The translations under genes were made by a program, and so were the position numbers. A stretch of 64,000 nucleotides of DNA from Acidobacteriaceae bacterium (GTDB lineage: Bacteria > Acidobacteriota > Terriglobia > Terriglobales > Acidobacteriaceae), in NCBI GenBank assembly GCA_003134815.1, contig PLCO01000013.1, positions 1-64,000 of the forward strand, written 5' to 3'. The notes under the pieces are model-generated. The model made no database searches and was not told the DNA's origin. It worked only from the letters and a program-made list of their open reading frames with translations. This document shows positions 18,193 through 27,461 of this stretch, in pieces (the first letter of the stretch is position 1; each line of letters begins with the position of its first letter).

Positions 18193-19410
18193 TCATCCGA
18201 ATAAACTGAACGCCTTCTTCTTTTTGGCCGGAGCTTCGCTCTTCCCCGTCACCGAGCTCACCATCAGCCGCACTTGCCGCGAGATGGCGGAGTCCGTCAG
18301 CACCAGTGGCTTGGCGCTGATCTGCATGTTCTTTACCGCCGCATAATCGTTGGGAATCTTCCACTGCGCCGGCCGGGTGAGGGCCTTGGTGATGTGTTCC
18401 TCTGACACTCCGAGCACGCGCGACTCATATCGGTTGATCACGATTTCGAGCTTCGGCACCTGCGCTGAGAAGAACTGCGTGATCAGCCGGTTGGAGTTGC
18501 GCAATTCCGGGATACTCGCCTGCGTCACCAGGTACACCGTCGTCGCTTCCCTGTATGCTGTCGTTCCCATCAGCTCCAGCCTTGACCCCAGATCCACGAC
18601 CACGTTGTCGAACTCATGCCGCGCAACGTGCAAAAGGCGGTTGATGCCCTCGTTGTCGCTCTGGTATTGCACAAACCGTCCCGGCGCCGCCAGCACCCAG
18701 AGGCCCGAGCTGTGCTTCACCAGAAGCTGCTCCAGAAACTTTCCGTCCAGCCGATCCACCTGCTGCAGAGCGTCAATGGCCGAGAACTCCGCCGTGATGC
18801 CCAGGTTCAGCGCGGCGTCGCCAAGCGGCAGGTCGAGATCGATCAGAAGCGTCCTCTCGCCCGACTCCTTGGCCAAAGCTACCGCAAAATTGCAGCCCAG
18901 CATGGTCGCTCCGGCGCCGCCTTTGGAGCCGATGAATGCAAACATTTTTCCCGCCGGCTTCTTTGCCGGGCGCGTTGTCGGCCGCCGGGCCGCGGCGCGA
19001 ACCAAGGCGTCGGCCACCAGGTCATGCGAAAACGGAATCGTCAGGAACTCCCGCGCGCCGGCCCGCATGCAGCGCACCAGCAACTCCGGATCGGAGCTCT
19101 CCGAATACACCATCACCGTTGCCCCGCCATTCGCCCCGATGTTTTCCACCAGGTCCAGGGCTGCTTCCGCATCTCCGTCCAGGTCGATGATGATGACGTC
19201 GCATTCCTCATCCAGAGCCATGGGCAGATCGCCCTCGCCTGGAACATAGCTGGAAAACTCGCTGACATAGGCGCCCGCGCATCCGTGGAGCCCGTGTAAC
19301 GCCTCGATGCGGTGATCTTCGTTGGTGCTGATCACTGCGATGGAGAGATCTTCAACGCCGATTGATCCGGGAAATGGGCTTTCCGAATAGGAGGATGGAT
19401 TCGTGGCCAC
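18193..19410 (-). CDS. cpaE: Tad localisation ATPase CpaE/TadZ
   Basis: This MinD/ParA-like protein (about 405 residues) positions the Tad apparatus at the cell pole. The N-terminal part (about 20-130) is an atypical receiver-like domain (CDVIIIDLDGD). The ATPase part follows, with the deviant Walker A GSKGGAGAT (KGGxGxT type), LLIDLDLPLGD and VVVDLGSRLE. I chose the GTG start at 19410 because AAGGAG lies ten bases upstream; the frame can be extended to a TTG at 19500 with a weaker site. It follows cpaA and precedes cpaF. Confidence 0.92.
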   Translation of the reverse strand: MATNPSSYSESPFPGSIGVEDLSIAVISTNEDHRIEALHGLHGCAGAYVSEFSSYVPGEGDLPMALDEECDVIIIDLDGDAEAALDLVENIGANGGATVMVYSESSDPELLVRCMRAGAREFLTIPFSHDLVADALVRAAARRPTTRPAKKPAGKMFAFIGSKGGAGATMLGCNFAVALAKESGERTLLIDLDLPLGDAALNLGITAEFSAIDALQQVDRLDGKFLEQLLVKHSSGLWVLAAPGRFVQYQSDNEGINRLLHVARHEFDNVVVDLGSRLELMGTTAYREATTVYLVTQASIPELRNSNRLITQFFSAQVPKLEIVINRYESRVLGVSEEHITKALTRPAQWKIPNDYAAVKNMQISAKPLVLTDSAISRQVRLMVSSVTGKSEAPAKKKKAFSLFG

Positions 19411-19524
19411 GTCGATTTTGCTCCTTGCCGTGCGGTATCTGCGCAGACTGGCCGGCACAGCTTCCCAGTCCGCGGCAGGTTCATGCTTGTCTTGCTGCAA
19501 GCTTGACTCTGCCTTATTCCGTCT

Positions 19525-20025
19525 TCATCGTGCGAAAAACGAAATCAATGTCCCAATCGCAATCGCCGGCGCGTAAGGCATCTTGCGTCGCCCCGGATTA
19601 CTCAAAACTGCTTCTCCGCGATCCTTGGCGCTGAATACCAGATCGCCGGTGTGCTGAAACAACTCCTTCAAGAATCCGCCCCACGCCGCCACGGCCAGCG
19701 CCATTACTCCGCCTACAAGGCCGGTCATCACCAGCGCCAGAAACAACTGGTAGGGCCCAATCCATGCTCCAATCGCAGCGCAAAGCTTCACATCGCCCGC
19801 GCCCATTCCGCCCATCCAGAACAGAAAGCCGTAAATCAGCAGCCCCAGGCCCGTTCCCAAAAAACTCTGTTCCGCTCCCTGCCAGCCATGCAGCCACGTT
19901 GAGACCACAACTCCGCAGCCAAAAAAAGGAAACACCAGCCAGTTCGGAATCCGGCGGCTGCGAAGATCCGTAAAAGTCGCCACACCCAGAACAATGACGG
20001 TCGGCCACCAGGCAAACGAATGCAT
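19525..20025 (-). CDS. cpaA: Prepilin peptidase CpaA/TadV (A24 family)
   Basis: This 166-residue aspartic prepilin peptidase processes Flp pilins and TadE/TadG-type pseudopilins. The two catalytic aspartates are visible in ATFTDLRSRRIPN and in the GxGD motif MGAGDVKL, among about four to five membrane helices. It is a short form lacking the methylase domain, as is normal for Tad systems. The ATG at 20025 has GAAGGAG upstream; the frame extends to 20112 without support. It is the first gene of the minus-strand operon. Confidence 0.92.
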   Translation of the reverse strand: MHSFAWWPTVIVLGVATFTDLRSRRIPNWLVFPFFGCGVVVSTWLHGWQGAEQSFLGTGLGLLIYGFLFWMGGMGAGDVKLCAAIGAWIGPYQLFLALVMTGLVGGVMALAVAAWGGFLKELFQHTGDLVFSAKDRGEAVLSNPGRRKMPYAPAIAIGTLISFFAR

Positions 20026-20498
20026 TCTCCGTGCTCCTTCGCCCAATGGGCCTCTTAGGACTACCCTCCGTAGTGCAATTCCAGCGCCAAACTCGAAATG
20101 CCATAAGACCATTTAGATTCATATAGATACATGCATAATACCGGGTCATGTGTTAACGATTGTATACACTCCATGCCCGCCCCGGATTGCCCCGTATACA
20201 CATCGACAGCACCTTCCACTTGCTGCCGTGACTCACGTAACATATTGCAAAATCAAAAGTTTACAAGCATAGTTACAAAGGTCATCACTCTCAGAGATGT
20301 CATCCTCCGCCCCGCCCCATGCGCAGCATCTCCTCTTCCATTCCATATTGGAACTGTCACTTATGGTTTCAACCCCTAGCACAAAAGAGGAATGTTGAAT
20401 CTGCGCCCATGTGCCGATGATGGACTTACATCGCCCTAGTTTCATTCAATGGCGTCGTACCAGCGGCGAGTGATAAATCGCCCGCGAATGATCGGAAA
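20026..20498. promoter_or_regulatory. Divergent promoter region between cpaA and the NtrC-type regulator
   Basis: This is a gene-free, AT-richer stretch between two divergent transcription units. It includes an inverted repeat TTCCA-TAT-TGGAA at 20341-20353 that could be an operator. I looked for sigma-54 promoters (TGGCAC and TTGC at the usual spacing) on both strands and found no convincing match. No Flp pilin frame was found here, although this is a usual place for it. Confidence 0.5.
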
Positions 20499-21938
20499 AT
20501 GACCAGAATCGGACTGTACTCGGAAGACCGCTCGCTCCACCCGCTTCTTTCTTCTGCCCTTGGTAAGGACTTCGAGGTCCTGCTCCAGCCGGACGAAGAC
20601 GGAATGGACCCTCTCGCGTCCACGCCGGCCTGCGACGTCATGATCCTCGATCTCTATTCCGCCCAGGACTCGCTGCAAACTCGGCTGGCATTTGCCCGCC
20701 GCATGATTGCCGGCAGTGTCCCGGCCATTCTGATGGCCGACGACAGCCTTCGTTCTACCGCCTTCGAGCTCGTTCGGGCCGGAGCCTTCGGCTTCTGTCG
20801 CCGCCCGCCTTCGATTCGCGACCTCAAAACCATGCTCCTCAGGGCCTGCGAAACCTCGGCGCTCAAGCAGCAGTTGCATAGCGTCCAGCACCGCGTTGAA
20901 GAGGAGGGTAATTGCGACCGCATCATCGGTTCGAGCCCCGGCATGGAGCGCGTTTACCAACTGATACGCAGCGTCGCCAATGTCAACGCAGCGGTTCTGG
21001 TCACCGGCGAAAGCGGAACGGGCAAGGAGCTTATCGCTCGCGCCATCCACAATCTTGGCAGCCGCGCCACCAGGCCATTCGTCGCCGTCTCCTGCGGCGC
21101 AATTCCTGAAACTCTCATCGAAGCCGAATTATTCGGTCACGAAAAAGGCGCCTTCACCGGAACAGTCGGCTCCCGCGAAGGGTACTTCGAGCAGGCCGCC
21201 GATGGCACGCTCTTCCTTGACGAAATCGGCGATCTCAGCATCTTCACGCAGGTCAAGCTTCTCCGCGTCCTGCAGCAGATGGAGTTCAGCCGCCTCGGCT
21301 CGAACAAACTCGTTCCCCTGCGCGCGCGCCTCATCTTCGCTACGCACCAGGATCTCGGCAAGCTCGTCGCCGAAGGCAAATTTCGTCAGGACCTTTTTTA
21401 TCGCATCAATGTAATGCGCATCGATTCGCCGCAGCTCCAGGAGCGGTCAGAGGACATTCCCCTCATCGCCGGGCACTTCCTCCGCCACTACTCGAATGTC
21501 TTCCAAAAACCGATGGATTCGATCGAGCTGGCGGCCATGGAGGCTCTCCAGAATTACGCCTGGCCCGGCAACGTGCGCGAGCTTGAGAACGTCATGCAAC
21601 GCGCCATCATCCTGGCTCCAGGCCACGTGGTCCGCGCTGAGGATTTGAATCTCAAGAACCATGAACCGGAAGAGGATTTGGCAGCCTCCGATCAGATCGT
21701 CGACATCGCCGACTACCAGAGTTCCGGATCGTTCGAGCGTCAGCTCCGCGACTATAAGATCCGCCTCGCCGTTGCCGCGGTGCGCGAGAACAATGGGAAC
21801 AAGACCCTGGCTGCGCGCAGCCTGTCAATTTCCCGCGCCTATCTTCACAGGCTCTTGCGGCTCGCCGAACACGAAGGGATCTCTGCTTCCGATCCTGTCT
21901 ATGGAGAGCACAAACTGCGCGAGACCGTCACCGCCTGA
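20499..21938 (+). CDS. NtrC-family regulator with altered GAFTGA loop
   Basis: This 479-residue protein has receiver, AAA+ and DNA-binding domains. The receiver keeps a candidate phospho-acceptor D51 (VMILDLY), but the usual Lys-Pro near residue 103 is Arg-Pro. The AAA+ part has Walker A GESGTGKE (170-177) and Walker B GTLFLDEIGD (236-245). The sigma-54 contact loop reads GAFTGT (217-222) instead of GAFTGA. A Fis-type helix-turn-helix lies at about 425-450. Divergence from cpaA suggests control of the Tad locus. Substitutions at this loop position can impair sigma-54 activation, so it may act differently. No kinase gene is adjacent. Confidence 0.88.
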   Translation: MTRIGLYSEDRSLHPLLSSALGKDFEVLLQPDEDGMDPLASTPACDVMILDLYSAQDSLQTRLAFARRMIAGSVPAILMADDSLRSTAFELVRAGAFGFCRRPPSIRDLKTMLLRACETSALKQQLHSVQHRVEEEGNCDRIIGSSPGMERVYQLIRSVANVNAAVLVTGESGTGKELIARAIHNLGSRATRPFVAVSCGAIPETLIEAELFGHEKGAFTGTVGSREGYFEQAADGTLFLDEIGDLSIFTQVKLLRVLQQMEFSRLGSNKLVPLRARLIFATHQDLGKLVAEGKFRQDLFYRINVMRIDSPQLQERSEDIPLIAGHFLRHYSNVFQKPMDSIELAAMEALQNYAWPGNVRELENVMQRAIILAPGHVVRAEDLNLKNHEPEEDLAASDQIVDIADYQSSGSFERQLRDYKIRLAVAAVRENNGNKTLAARSLSISRAYLHRLLRLAEHEGISASDPVYGEHKLRETVTA

Positions 21939-21994
21939 CGCGCTAATCCTTGCCAGTTAACCCTGTGCTTCCTCCTGACCCGTGCTCCATCGTC

Positions 21995-22020
21995 AGGCCT
22001 CATCTCATTTGGCCTTTTTT
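21995..22020 (+). terminator. Probable terminator after the NtrC-type gene
   Basis: AGGCC (21995-21999) pairs with GGCCT (22011-22015) and is followed by a run of T to 22020. The stem is only five pairs, but the T-run and position 57 bases after the stop codon fit a terminator. Confidence 0.5.
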
Positions 22021-22231
22021 GTCGCCCCAGCGGATGGAGATTCCTTAATCTTCTCGCGTCATTTTCATTCGATCTTCTTTATTCGATCTTTGGGTCCGCC
22101 CCGCCAAAGCGCTAAGGGTGCTGGATAACATCCGTTGATGCCAGCAGCCCGTTACAACCTCGCGGATCGCACGGTTTTCCCTTGCCATCAGGGTGTTACG
22201 ATAAGTTCCATCCGCATCGGAGGCCCTTGCA

Positions 22232-23590
22232 ATGATTGAATCTTCAGCGCCAGTCGAGCTCACCCCGGAGCAGATTTCCTCGATCACGCGCCAAAACAAC
22301 TACGGCACATGGCGCTTTCAAAAGACCTGGAAACCTCTCTACATCGCCGATGCAGAGGGCTGCTGGTTCATTGACGGCGCAGGCAAGCGTTATCTCGATT
22401 TCAGCTCGCAGCTCATGTGCGTCAACCTTGGCCACAAGAATCCCCGCGTCGTCGAGGCCATCGCCGAGCAGGCTCGCGAACTTTGCTACGTCGCGCCTGG
22501 CTACGCCACCGCATCGCGCGCGCGCCTCAGCGCCAAGCTTCTTGAAGTGCTCCCCGAAGGGCTGGACAAATTCTTCTTCACCACCAGCGGAACTGAAGGC
22601 AACGAAGCGGCCTTCAAAATCGCCCGCATGTACACGGGCAAAACCAAAATCATCTCGCGGTACCGCTCCTATCACGGCTCAACCATGGGCTCCATCGCGG
22701 CCACCGGCGATCCGCGCCGCTGGGCCATGGAGCCGGCGGGCAAAGGCACTGGCGTCGTCTTCGCGCCCGAAACCAATTGCTACGACTGCCCCATCAAGCA
22801 CACCTACCCCACTTGCAACATCGCCTGCGCCGACTACATCGAGCACATGATCCGCAACGAAAGCGACGTCGCCGCCATCATCCTCGAGCCGGTCGTCGGC
22901 ACCAACGGTGTCCTCGTCCCGCCGCCCGAATACTTCCCACGCCTGCGCGAAATCTGCGACCGCCACGGCGTGCTGATGATCGCCGACGAAGTGATGGCGG
23001 GCTGGGGCCGCACCGGCAAGTGGTTCTCCGTCGATAACTGGAACGTCAAGCCCGACATTCTCGTCACCGCCAAGGGAATCACCTCGGCCTACGTTCCTCT
23101 CGGCCTCTGCGCCACCACCACCAAAATCGCCGACTACTTTGAGGACCACTACTTCTCACATGGGCATACGTACGAGGCGCACCCGCTCACCCTCGGCCCC
23201 GCCGTCGCCACCATTGAAGAGATGCAGCGCCTCAAGCTCGTCGAACGCGCCAAGGAGCTCGAGCCTTACGTCCGCCAGAAGCTCGAGGCCCTCAAGGCCA
23301 AACACGTCTCCATCGGCGACGTCCGCGGACTCGGCCTCTTCTTTGCCGTTGAAATTGTCAAGAATCGCAAAACCAAACAGCTCTTCAATACCATGCGCGA
23401 CAAGGTGGAAGGCAAACCGCTGGTCGTTGATCAAATCGCCGCCAAGATGATGGCGCAGGGCGTCTCGATCCAAGCCTGGGTCAGCCACTTCGTCATCGCC
23501 CCGCCGCTCATCGTCACCAAAGAGGAGTTGGATTTGGGAATCGCCGCCCTTGACGAGCACCTTTCCATCGCCGACGCGCTCGTGGAGTAG
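22232..23590 (+). CDS. Class-III aminotransferase, probably beta-alanine:pyruvate
   Basis: This 452-residue PLP-dependent aminotransferase belongs to the omega (class III) group. The PLP lysine is in LVTAKGITSAYVPLG, with DEVMAGWGRTG before it (about 250-285). A GGAGG site lies eight bases before the ATG. The nearby reductive pyrimidine genes make beta-alanine from uracil, so transfer of its amino group to pyruvate, giving malonate semialdehyde, is the most economical role. Class-III enzymes vary widely in substrate, so specificity is inferred from context only. Confidence 0.8.
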   Translation: MIESSAPVELTPEQISSITRQNNYGTWRFQKTWKPLYIADAEGCWFIDGAGKRYLDFSSQLMCVNLGHKNPRVVEAIAEQARELCYVAPGYATASRARLSAKLLEVLPEGLDKFFFTTSGTEGNEAAFKIARMYTGKTKIISRYRSYHGSTMGSIAATGDPRRWAMEPAGKGTGVVFAPETNCYDCPIKHTYPTCNIACADYIEHMIRNESDVAAIILEPVVGTNGVLVPPPEYFPRLREICDRHGVLMIADEVMAGWGRTGKWFSVDNWNVKPDILVTAKGITSAYVPLGLCATTTKIADYFEDHYFSHGHTYEAHPLTLGPAVATIEEMQRLKLVERAKELEPYVRQKLEALKAKHVSIGDVRGLGLFFAVEIVKNRKTKQLFNTMRDKVEGKPLVVDQIAAKMMAQGVSIQAWVSHFVIAPPLIVTKEELDLGIAALDEHLSIADALVE

Positions 23591-23704
23591 CTAAATCTGC
23601 TCCAAAATGGCCGCACCAAAAACTCCCGCGCCCCTTCCTTTTCGCGATGTTTACGAAAAGGGCGGGAAAGCAAAAATGCTGGGTACATCTATTCTGGAAT
23701 CGGG

Positions 23705-24007
23705 CTACGGCCTGCCGAGAATCCGGCCGATGTCACGGCTGCCATGCAGGACGCGAACGATCTCCACTGCAGCCGCGCGGCTGCGGTAGAAGATCATGTG
23801 GTTCCCTGCTGGAAAGCTGCGAATCTCCTGCCGGAGATCTCCATCTCTACGCCTGCCCAGATTCGGGTTGCGTCTTAGCAATCGAAACGTCTCAGAGATC
23901 GAGGCAATCACGCGGTCCGCAATCTCCGCGCTTCCGCTTTCAGTTGCAATGTAGCTCCAGATTTCATCGATATCGGCCCGCGCAGGACTGGAGAGGAAAA
24001 GACGCAT
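23705..24007 (-). CDS. ParE/RelE-type toxin
   Basis: This 100-residue protein of the ParE/RelE toxin fold has an N-terminal SSPARADIDEIWSYIA helix and the C-terminal beta strand MIFYRSRAAAVEIVRVLHGSRD typical of ParE. ParE toxins poison DNA gyrase, while RelE relatives cut mRNA at the ribosome; the sequence alone favours ParE. It is preceded by its likely antitoxin with a three-base gap. Confidence 0.85.
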   Translation of the reverse strand: MRLFLSSPARADIDEIWSYIATESGSAEIADRVIASISETFRLLRRNPNLGRRRDGDLRQEIRSFPAGNHMIFYRSRAAAVEIVRVLHGSRDIGRILGRP

Positions 24008-24010
24008 CGT

Positions 24011-24277
24011 TTACTTTCCTAAACGCGCCCGCCCCCGCTGCTTAACGCCCTCCATCCAATCCCCGACCGCCTCATCCGAATCGAGACTGATTCCCTGCCC
24101 GCAGTCGAGTGAAGCCAACCCCGCATCGATTTCGTTGAGCAACTCGACGCGCGCGCGCTCCCGCTCTTCCCACAGCGAGAGTGCATCCTTCACTGCATCC
24201 TCTGGCCGCTGAAAGCGGCCCTGCTCGATGCCCAGATGCACGAACGAACGCTGCTCCGGAGTGAGATCAATCTCCAT
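24011..24277 (-). CDS. ParD-like antitoxin
   Basis: This 88-residue acidic protein starts MEIDLTPEQRSFVHLGIEQG and continues FQRPEDAVKDALSLWEERER, the short ribbon-helix-helix-like pattern of ParD antitoxins. It is first in the pair, three bases before the toxin, as is normal for ParDE modules. It probably binds and neutralises the toxin and represses its own promoter. Confidence 0.8.
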   Translation of the reverse strand: MEIDLTPEQRSFVHLGIEQGRFQRPEDAVKDALSLWEERERARVELLNEIDAGLASLDCGQGISLDSDEAVGDWMEGVKQRGRARLGK

Positions 24278-24346
24278 GGGAGAAGCTTAGGACTTGGGTA
24301 GGCTAGTGTCAACCAGTGCAACCCGCAATAGCGGGGACTCCTGTTT

Positions 24347-25762
24347 TCACGCCACTTCTTCCACGCTCTCCGCCACTCCCGCCGGTGCCGCCAGCTTCAT
24401 CATCACGACATACGTCCCGCCCGCTATAAAGAATCCCACGAACCACGCGTAATCGTAGAGGAAGTGCAGCGGCTTCACGAACACGCCAACAAGCGCGATT
24501 CCAGCTCCCAGAGCCAGCGCTATCAGCGCTCGCGGATTTACTCCCTTGGTGTAGTGGTACACGCCCTCGCGATGATAGAGCGAGTTCACATCCAGTTCCG
24601 TGCCGCGGATAAAGAAGTAATCGCACACCATGATTCCCGCCACGGGCCCCAGCAAACCAGAGTAGCCCACCAGCCATCCAAAAATGTACGCGTCCGGCGT
24701 AGCCAGCAGCTTCCACGGGCACATCGCCAGGCCGAGAAACCCCGTGATCAAGCCGCCCGTCCTGAAGCTGATCAGCCGCGGCCACAGATTTGAAAAATCG
24801 TTTGACGGCGACACAACATTCGCTCCGATATTCACGTTCAGCGTTGCAACCAGCACTGCAATCAGCGCCACAAACGCCACCACGGGCTGATGGAACATGC
24901 CGATCAGTTGCACCGGATCCCAGATCGGCTTGCCGAACAGCACCACCGAAGCCGACGTCACCGCGATACCAAGAAACGTGTACAGCACCATCGCCACAGG
25001 CAGCCCGAACGCCTGCCCCCAAGATTGCGCACTCTGTGATTTCGAATAGCGCGTGAAGTCCGGAATGTTTAGGGCCAGCGTCGCCCAGTAGCCCACCATC
25101 GCCGTCAGCGACGGGAAAAACACAGCCAGAAACTCACCTCTCGTATGAAATGTGCTTGGCGTCGACAGCATCGCGCCAAAGCTGCCCGCCTTCATCCGCA
25201 CCCAAACCAGCAGTGCCACGGCCATCACAAACATGAAAGGCGCGCCCAACGCCTGCAGCCGCCTTATCGACTCCACGCCCCGCCACACCACGACCATGTT
25301 CAACAGCCAGAAGCCGAGAAAGCACGCCCATAATATACCGCTGTTTCCTTCCGCGCCCGGCCAGATCACGATGAGCATCGCGTCAATCGCGCTTCCGCCG
25401 ATCCAAGCCTGAATGCCGAACCAACCGCACGCCACCACTGCGCGCAGCAGCGCCGCCAGGTTCGCTCCGCGTACGCCAAACGAAGCGCGCAGAAACACCG
25501 GAAACGGAATCCCGTACTTCGCTCCCGCATGCGCGTTCAGCAGCATCGGAATCAGCACGATCAGGTTCCCCAGGAGCACCGTCCCGATCGCCTGCTTCCA
25601 ATCCATCCCCTTCGCAATCAGCCCCGACGCCAGCCGATACGTTGTGATCTCCATGCACATCGAGAACCACAGTGCCGTGTAGTTGTAAAAACCCCATGTG
25701 CGCTGCTCCGGAGTCGTCGGCGTCAGGTCGCGATTCGATAACGATGGATCGACGCTGCTCAC
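24347..25762 (-). CDS. NCS1-family nucleobase:cation symporter
   Basis: This membrane transporter (about 471 residues) belongs to the NCS1 family (uracil, allantoin, cytosine and related permeases), with about twelve helices and the family start PEQRTWGFYNYTALWFSMCM. The neighbouring dihydropyrimidinase and PreAT genes point to uracil or another pyrimidine as substrate. The GTG at 25762 directly follows GGAGGAGGG, so I prefer it to the ATG nine codons upstream (25789). Confidence 0.85.
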   Translation of the reverse strand: MSSVDPSLSNRDLTPTTPEQRTWGFYNYTALWFSMCMEITTYRLASGLIAKGMDWKQAIGTVLLGNLIVLIPMLLNAHAGAKYGIPFPVFLRASFGVRGANLAALLRAVVACGWFGIQAWIGGSAIDAMLIVIWPGAEGNSGILWACFLGFWLLNMVVVWRGVESIRRLQALGAPFMFVMAVALLVWVRMKAGSFGAMLSTPSTFHTRGEFLAVFFPSLTAMVGYWATLALNIPDFTRYSKSQSAQSWGQAFGLPVAMVLYTFLGIAVTSASVVLFGKPIWDPVQLIGMFHQPVVAFVALIAVLVATLNVNIGANVVSPSNDFSNLWPRLISFRTGGLITGFLGLAMCPWKLLATPDAYIFGWLVGYSGLLGPVAGIMVCDYFFIRGTELDVNSLYHREGVYHYTKGVNPRALIALALGAGIALVGVFVKPLHFLYDYAWFVGFFIAGGTYVVMMKLAAPAGVAESVEEVA

Positions 25763-26031
25763 GGGCCCTCCTCCGTGACATTGAGACATGTCTCTAAAGT
25801 AAGTTCAATTTATCAGGCCGTCATCTTGACTGATCGGGCGAGCAGGAATGGCAAAGCGAGGGGGTCGGAGGATCTGCGGTTGCCTTTCGCAAGGCGCGCA
25901 AGGCACGAAAAGGGGTGCCCCATCCTAGGCGCCGTCTTTGTTCTTGCGCCTAGGGTGGGATCGCACGAGCCTCGTCCCCGCACGAGAAAGCGAGTCCCGA
26001 GTCCCTAAGTCCCTAGTCCCTAGTCCCTGCA
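25763..26031. repeat. Intergenic region with hairpin repeat and 7-base tandem repeat
   Basis: Between the permease and dihydropyrimidinase lies a REP-like hairpin (25913-25961), in which CCATCCTAGGCGC pairs with GCGCCTAGGGTGG. It is followed by five imperfect tandem copies of AGTCCCT at 25993-26028, right at the dihydropyrimidinase 3' end. No gene is seen. Confidence 0.75.
25913..25961. repeat. GGGTGCCCCA-type hairpin repeat, copy 1
   Basis: It begins GGGTGCCCCATCC and ends GGGTGGGAT, with long self-complementary arms (CCTAGGCGC and GCGCCTAGG) around a short T-rich loop. The same frame of ends is found at 27462-27495 and 32271-32317. Confidence 0.75.
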
Positions 26032-27429
26032 TTATCTCCACGCTCCGCCTCTTGCCTCTCTCCGCAAATACTTCCCTCGCCCCGGCTTCCCAATAAACTT
26101 CCCGCCGCTAACAATGAGCTCGCCGCGCGAATACACGTCGCGCGCATTGCCGCGCACCTTGAACCCTTCAAACATCGAGTAATCCACGCGCATGTGGTGT
26201 GTCTTGGCGCTGATCGTGTAATCCTCCGCCGGATCCCACAGCACCAGATCCGCATCGCTCCCCGCGGCCAGCACGCCCTTCTTCGGATACATCCCGAAAA
26301 TTCGCGCTGGCGCCGTCGATACCAGCTCGACAAATCTATTAATGGAAAAATTTCGCTGCCCCACGCCGTGATGGTGCAGCAGTTGCAGCCTGTTCTCAAT
26401 CCCCGGCCCGCCGTTGGGAATCTTCGTAAAGTCGTCCTTGCCCAGCGCCTTCTGGTCTTCAAAGCAGAACGGACAATGATCCGTCGACACCACCTGCAAG
26501 TTGTCCTTGCGCAAACCCTCCCACAATTTCGGTTGGTTCTTGCGCTCGCGCAGCGGAGGCGTAAACACGTATTTCGCGCCCTCCCATCCGTTGCCCTCCA
26601 TGTTGTCTTCTATCGAGAGCAGCAAATACTGCGGGCACGTCTCGGCAAACGCCGGCAATCCACGATCGCGCGCCTCGCGCACCTGATTCAACGCGTCCTC
26701 GCTCGAAAGATGCACGATATAAATCGGCACGCCGGCAATCTCCGCCATCGCAATCGCGCGATGCACCGCTTCGGCTTCGGCTTTCGTCGGCCGCGTCAAT
26801 GCGTGATAAATCGGCGCGGTTTTTCCCTCGGCCAGCGCCTGCTGCGCGATCACGTCGATCACCGACCCGTTTTCCGCGTGCATGCAGATCAGCGCGCCGT
26901 TCTTCGCAGTCTGCTGCAGAGCCTTGAAGATCGTCGCGTCATCAACCATCAGCACATTGGGATAAGCCATGAACAGCTTGAAGCTGGCCACGCCCTCTCG
27001 CACCATGTCGTCCATGTCTTCCAAGCCCGCGTCTCCCAGGTCCGTGACGATCATGTGCAGCCCGTAGTCGATACACGCCTTCCCCTCGGCCTTCTTCCAC
27101 CACGTATCCAGCGCCGCGCGCATCTTCGTCCCGCGCGCCTGGATCGCGAAGTCCACAATCGTCGTCGTTCCGCCAATCGCCGCTGCTCTCGTCCCCGTCT
27201 CAAAATCGTCGGCAGATTTCGATCCTCCAAATGGCATGTCGAGATGCGTATGCGCGTCAATGCCGCCCGGCAGCACCAGCAGCCCCGTCGCATCCACAAC
27301 CTTGTCCGCCACGCTCGCCTCGATCCCCGCGCGCACTTCCTTGATCGTCGCGCCGTCGATCAGCAGGTCCGCCTTTACGCTGGCATCGGCATTCACAATC
27401 GTTCCGTTTTGAATCAGTACAGTAGACAT
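26032..27429 (-). CDS. hydA: Dihydropyrimidinase
   Basis: This 465-residue cyclic amidohydrolase opens dihydrouracil or dihydrothymine to N-carbamoyl-beta-amino acids. The zinc ligands are in DAHTHLDMPFGG (about residues 56-67) and the carboxylated lysine is in ASFKLFMAYPN (about 150). Length and motifs fit D-hydantoinase/dihydropyrimidinase; context with PreAT and ureidopropionase favours the pyrimidine role. The ATG at 27429 starts MSTVLIQNG; eight codons upstream are unsupported. Confidence 0.93.
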   Translation of the reverse strand: MSTVLIQNGTIVNADASVKADLLIDGATIKEVRAGIEASVADKVVDATGLLVLPGGIDAHTHLDMPFGGSKSADDFETGTRAAAIGGTTTIVDFAIQARGTKMRAALDTWWKKAEGKACIDYGLHMIVTDLGDAGLEDMDDMVREGVASFKLFMAYPNVLMVDDATIFKALQQTAKNGALICMHAENGSVIDVIAQQALAEGKTAPIYHALTRPTKAEAEAVHRAIAMAEIAGVPIYIVHLSSEDALNQVREARDRGLPAFAETCPQYLLLSIEDNMEGNGWEGAKYVFTPPLRERKNQPKLWEGLRKDNLQVVSTDHCPFCFEDQKALGKDDFTKIPNGGPGIENRLQLLHHHGVGQRNFSINRFVELVSTAPARIFGMYPKKGVLAAGSDADLVLWDPAEDYTISAKTHHMRVDYSMFEGFKVRGNARDVYSRGELIVSGGKFIGKPGRGKYLRREARGGAWR

Positions 27430-27461
27430 GGTCTTTAATCCTTCCCATCGCATCCAACGCC

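Noticed and set aside
20233..20445. Possible Flp pilin upstream of cpaA
   Set aside because: The 70-residue frame lacks the hydrophobic Glu-Tyr helix and cleavage site, and is Cys/Trp-rich.
20026..20498. Sigma-54 promoter for cpaA
   Set aside because: No TGGCAC-TTGC pair at the proper spacing was found on either strand.
26194..27438. 414-residue plus-strand frame
   Set aside because: Antisense to dihydropyrimidinase; rich in Arg/His with no domain.
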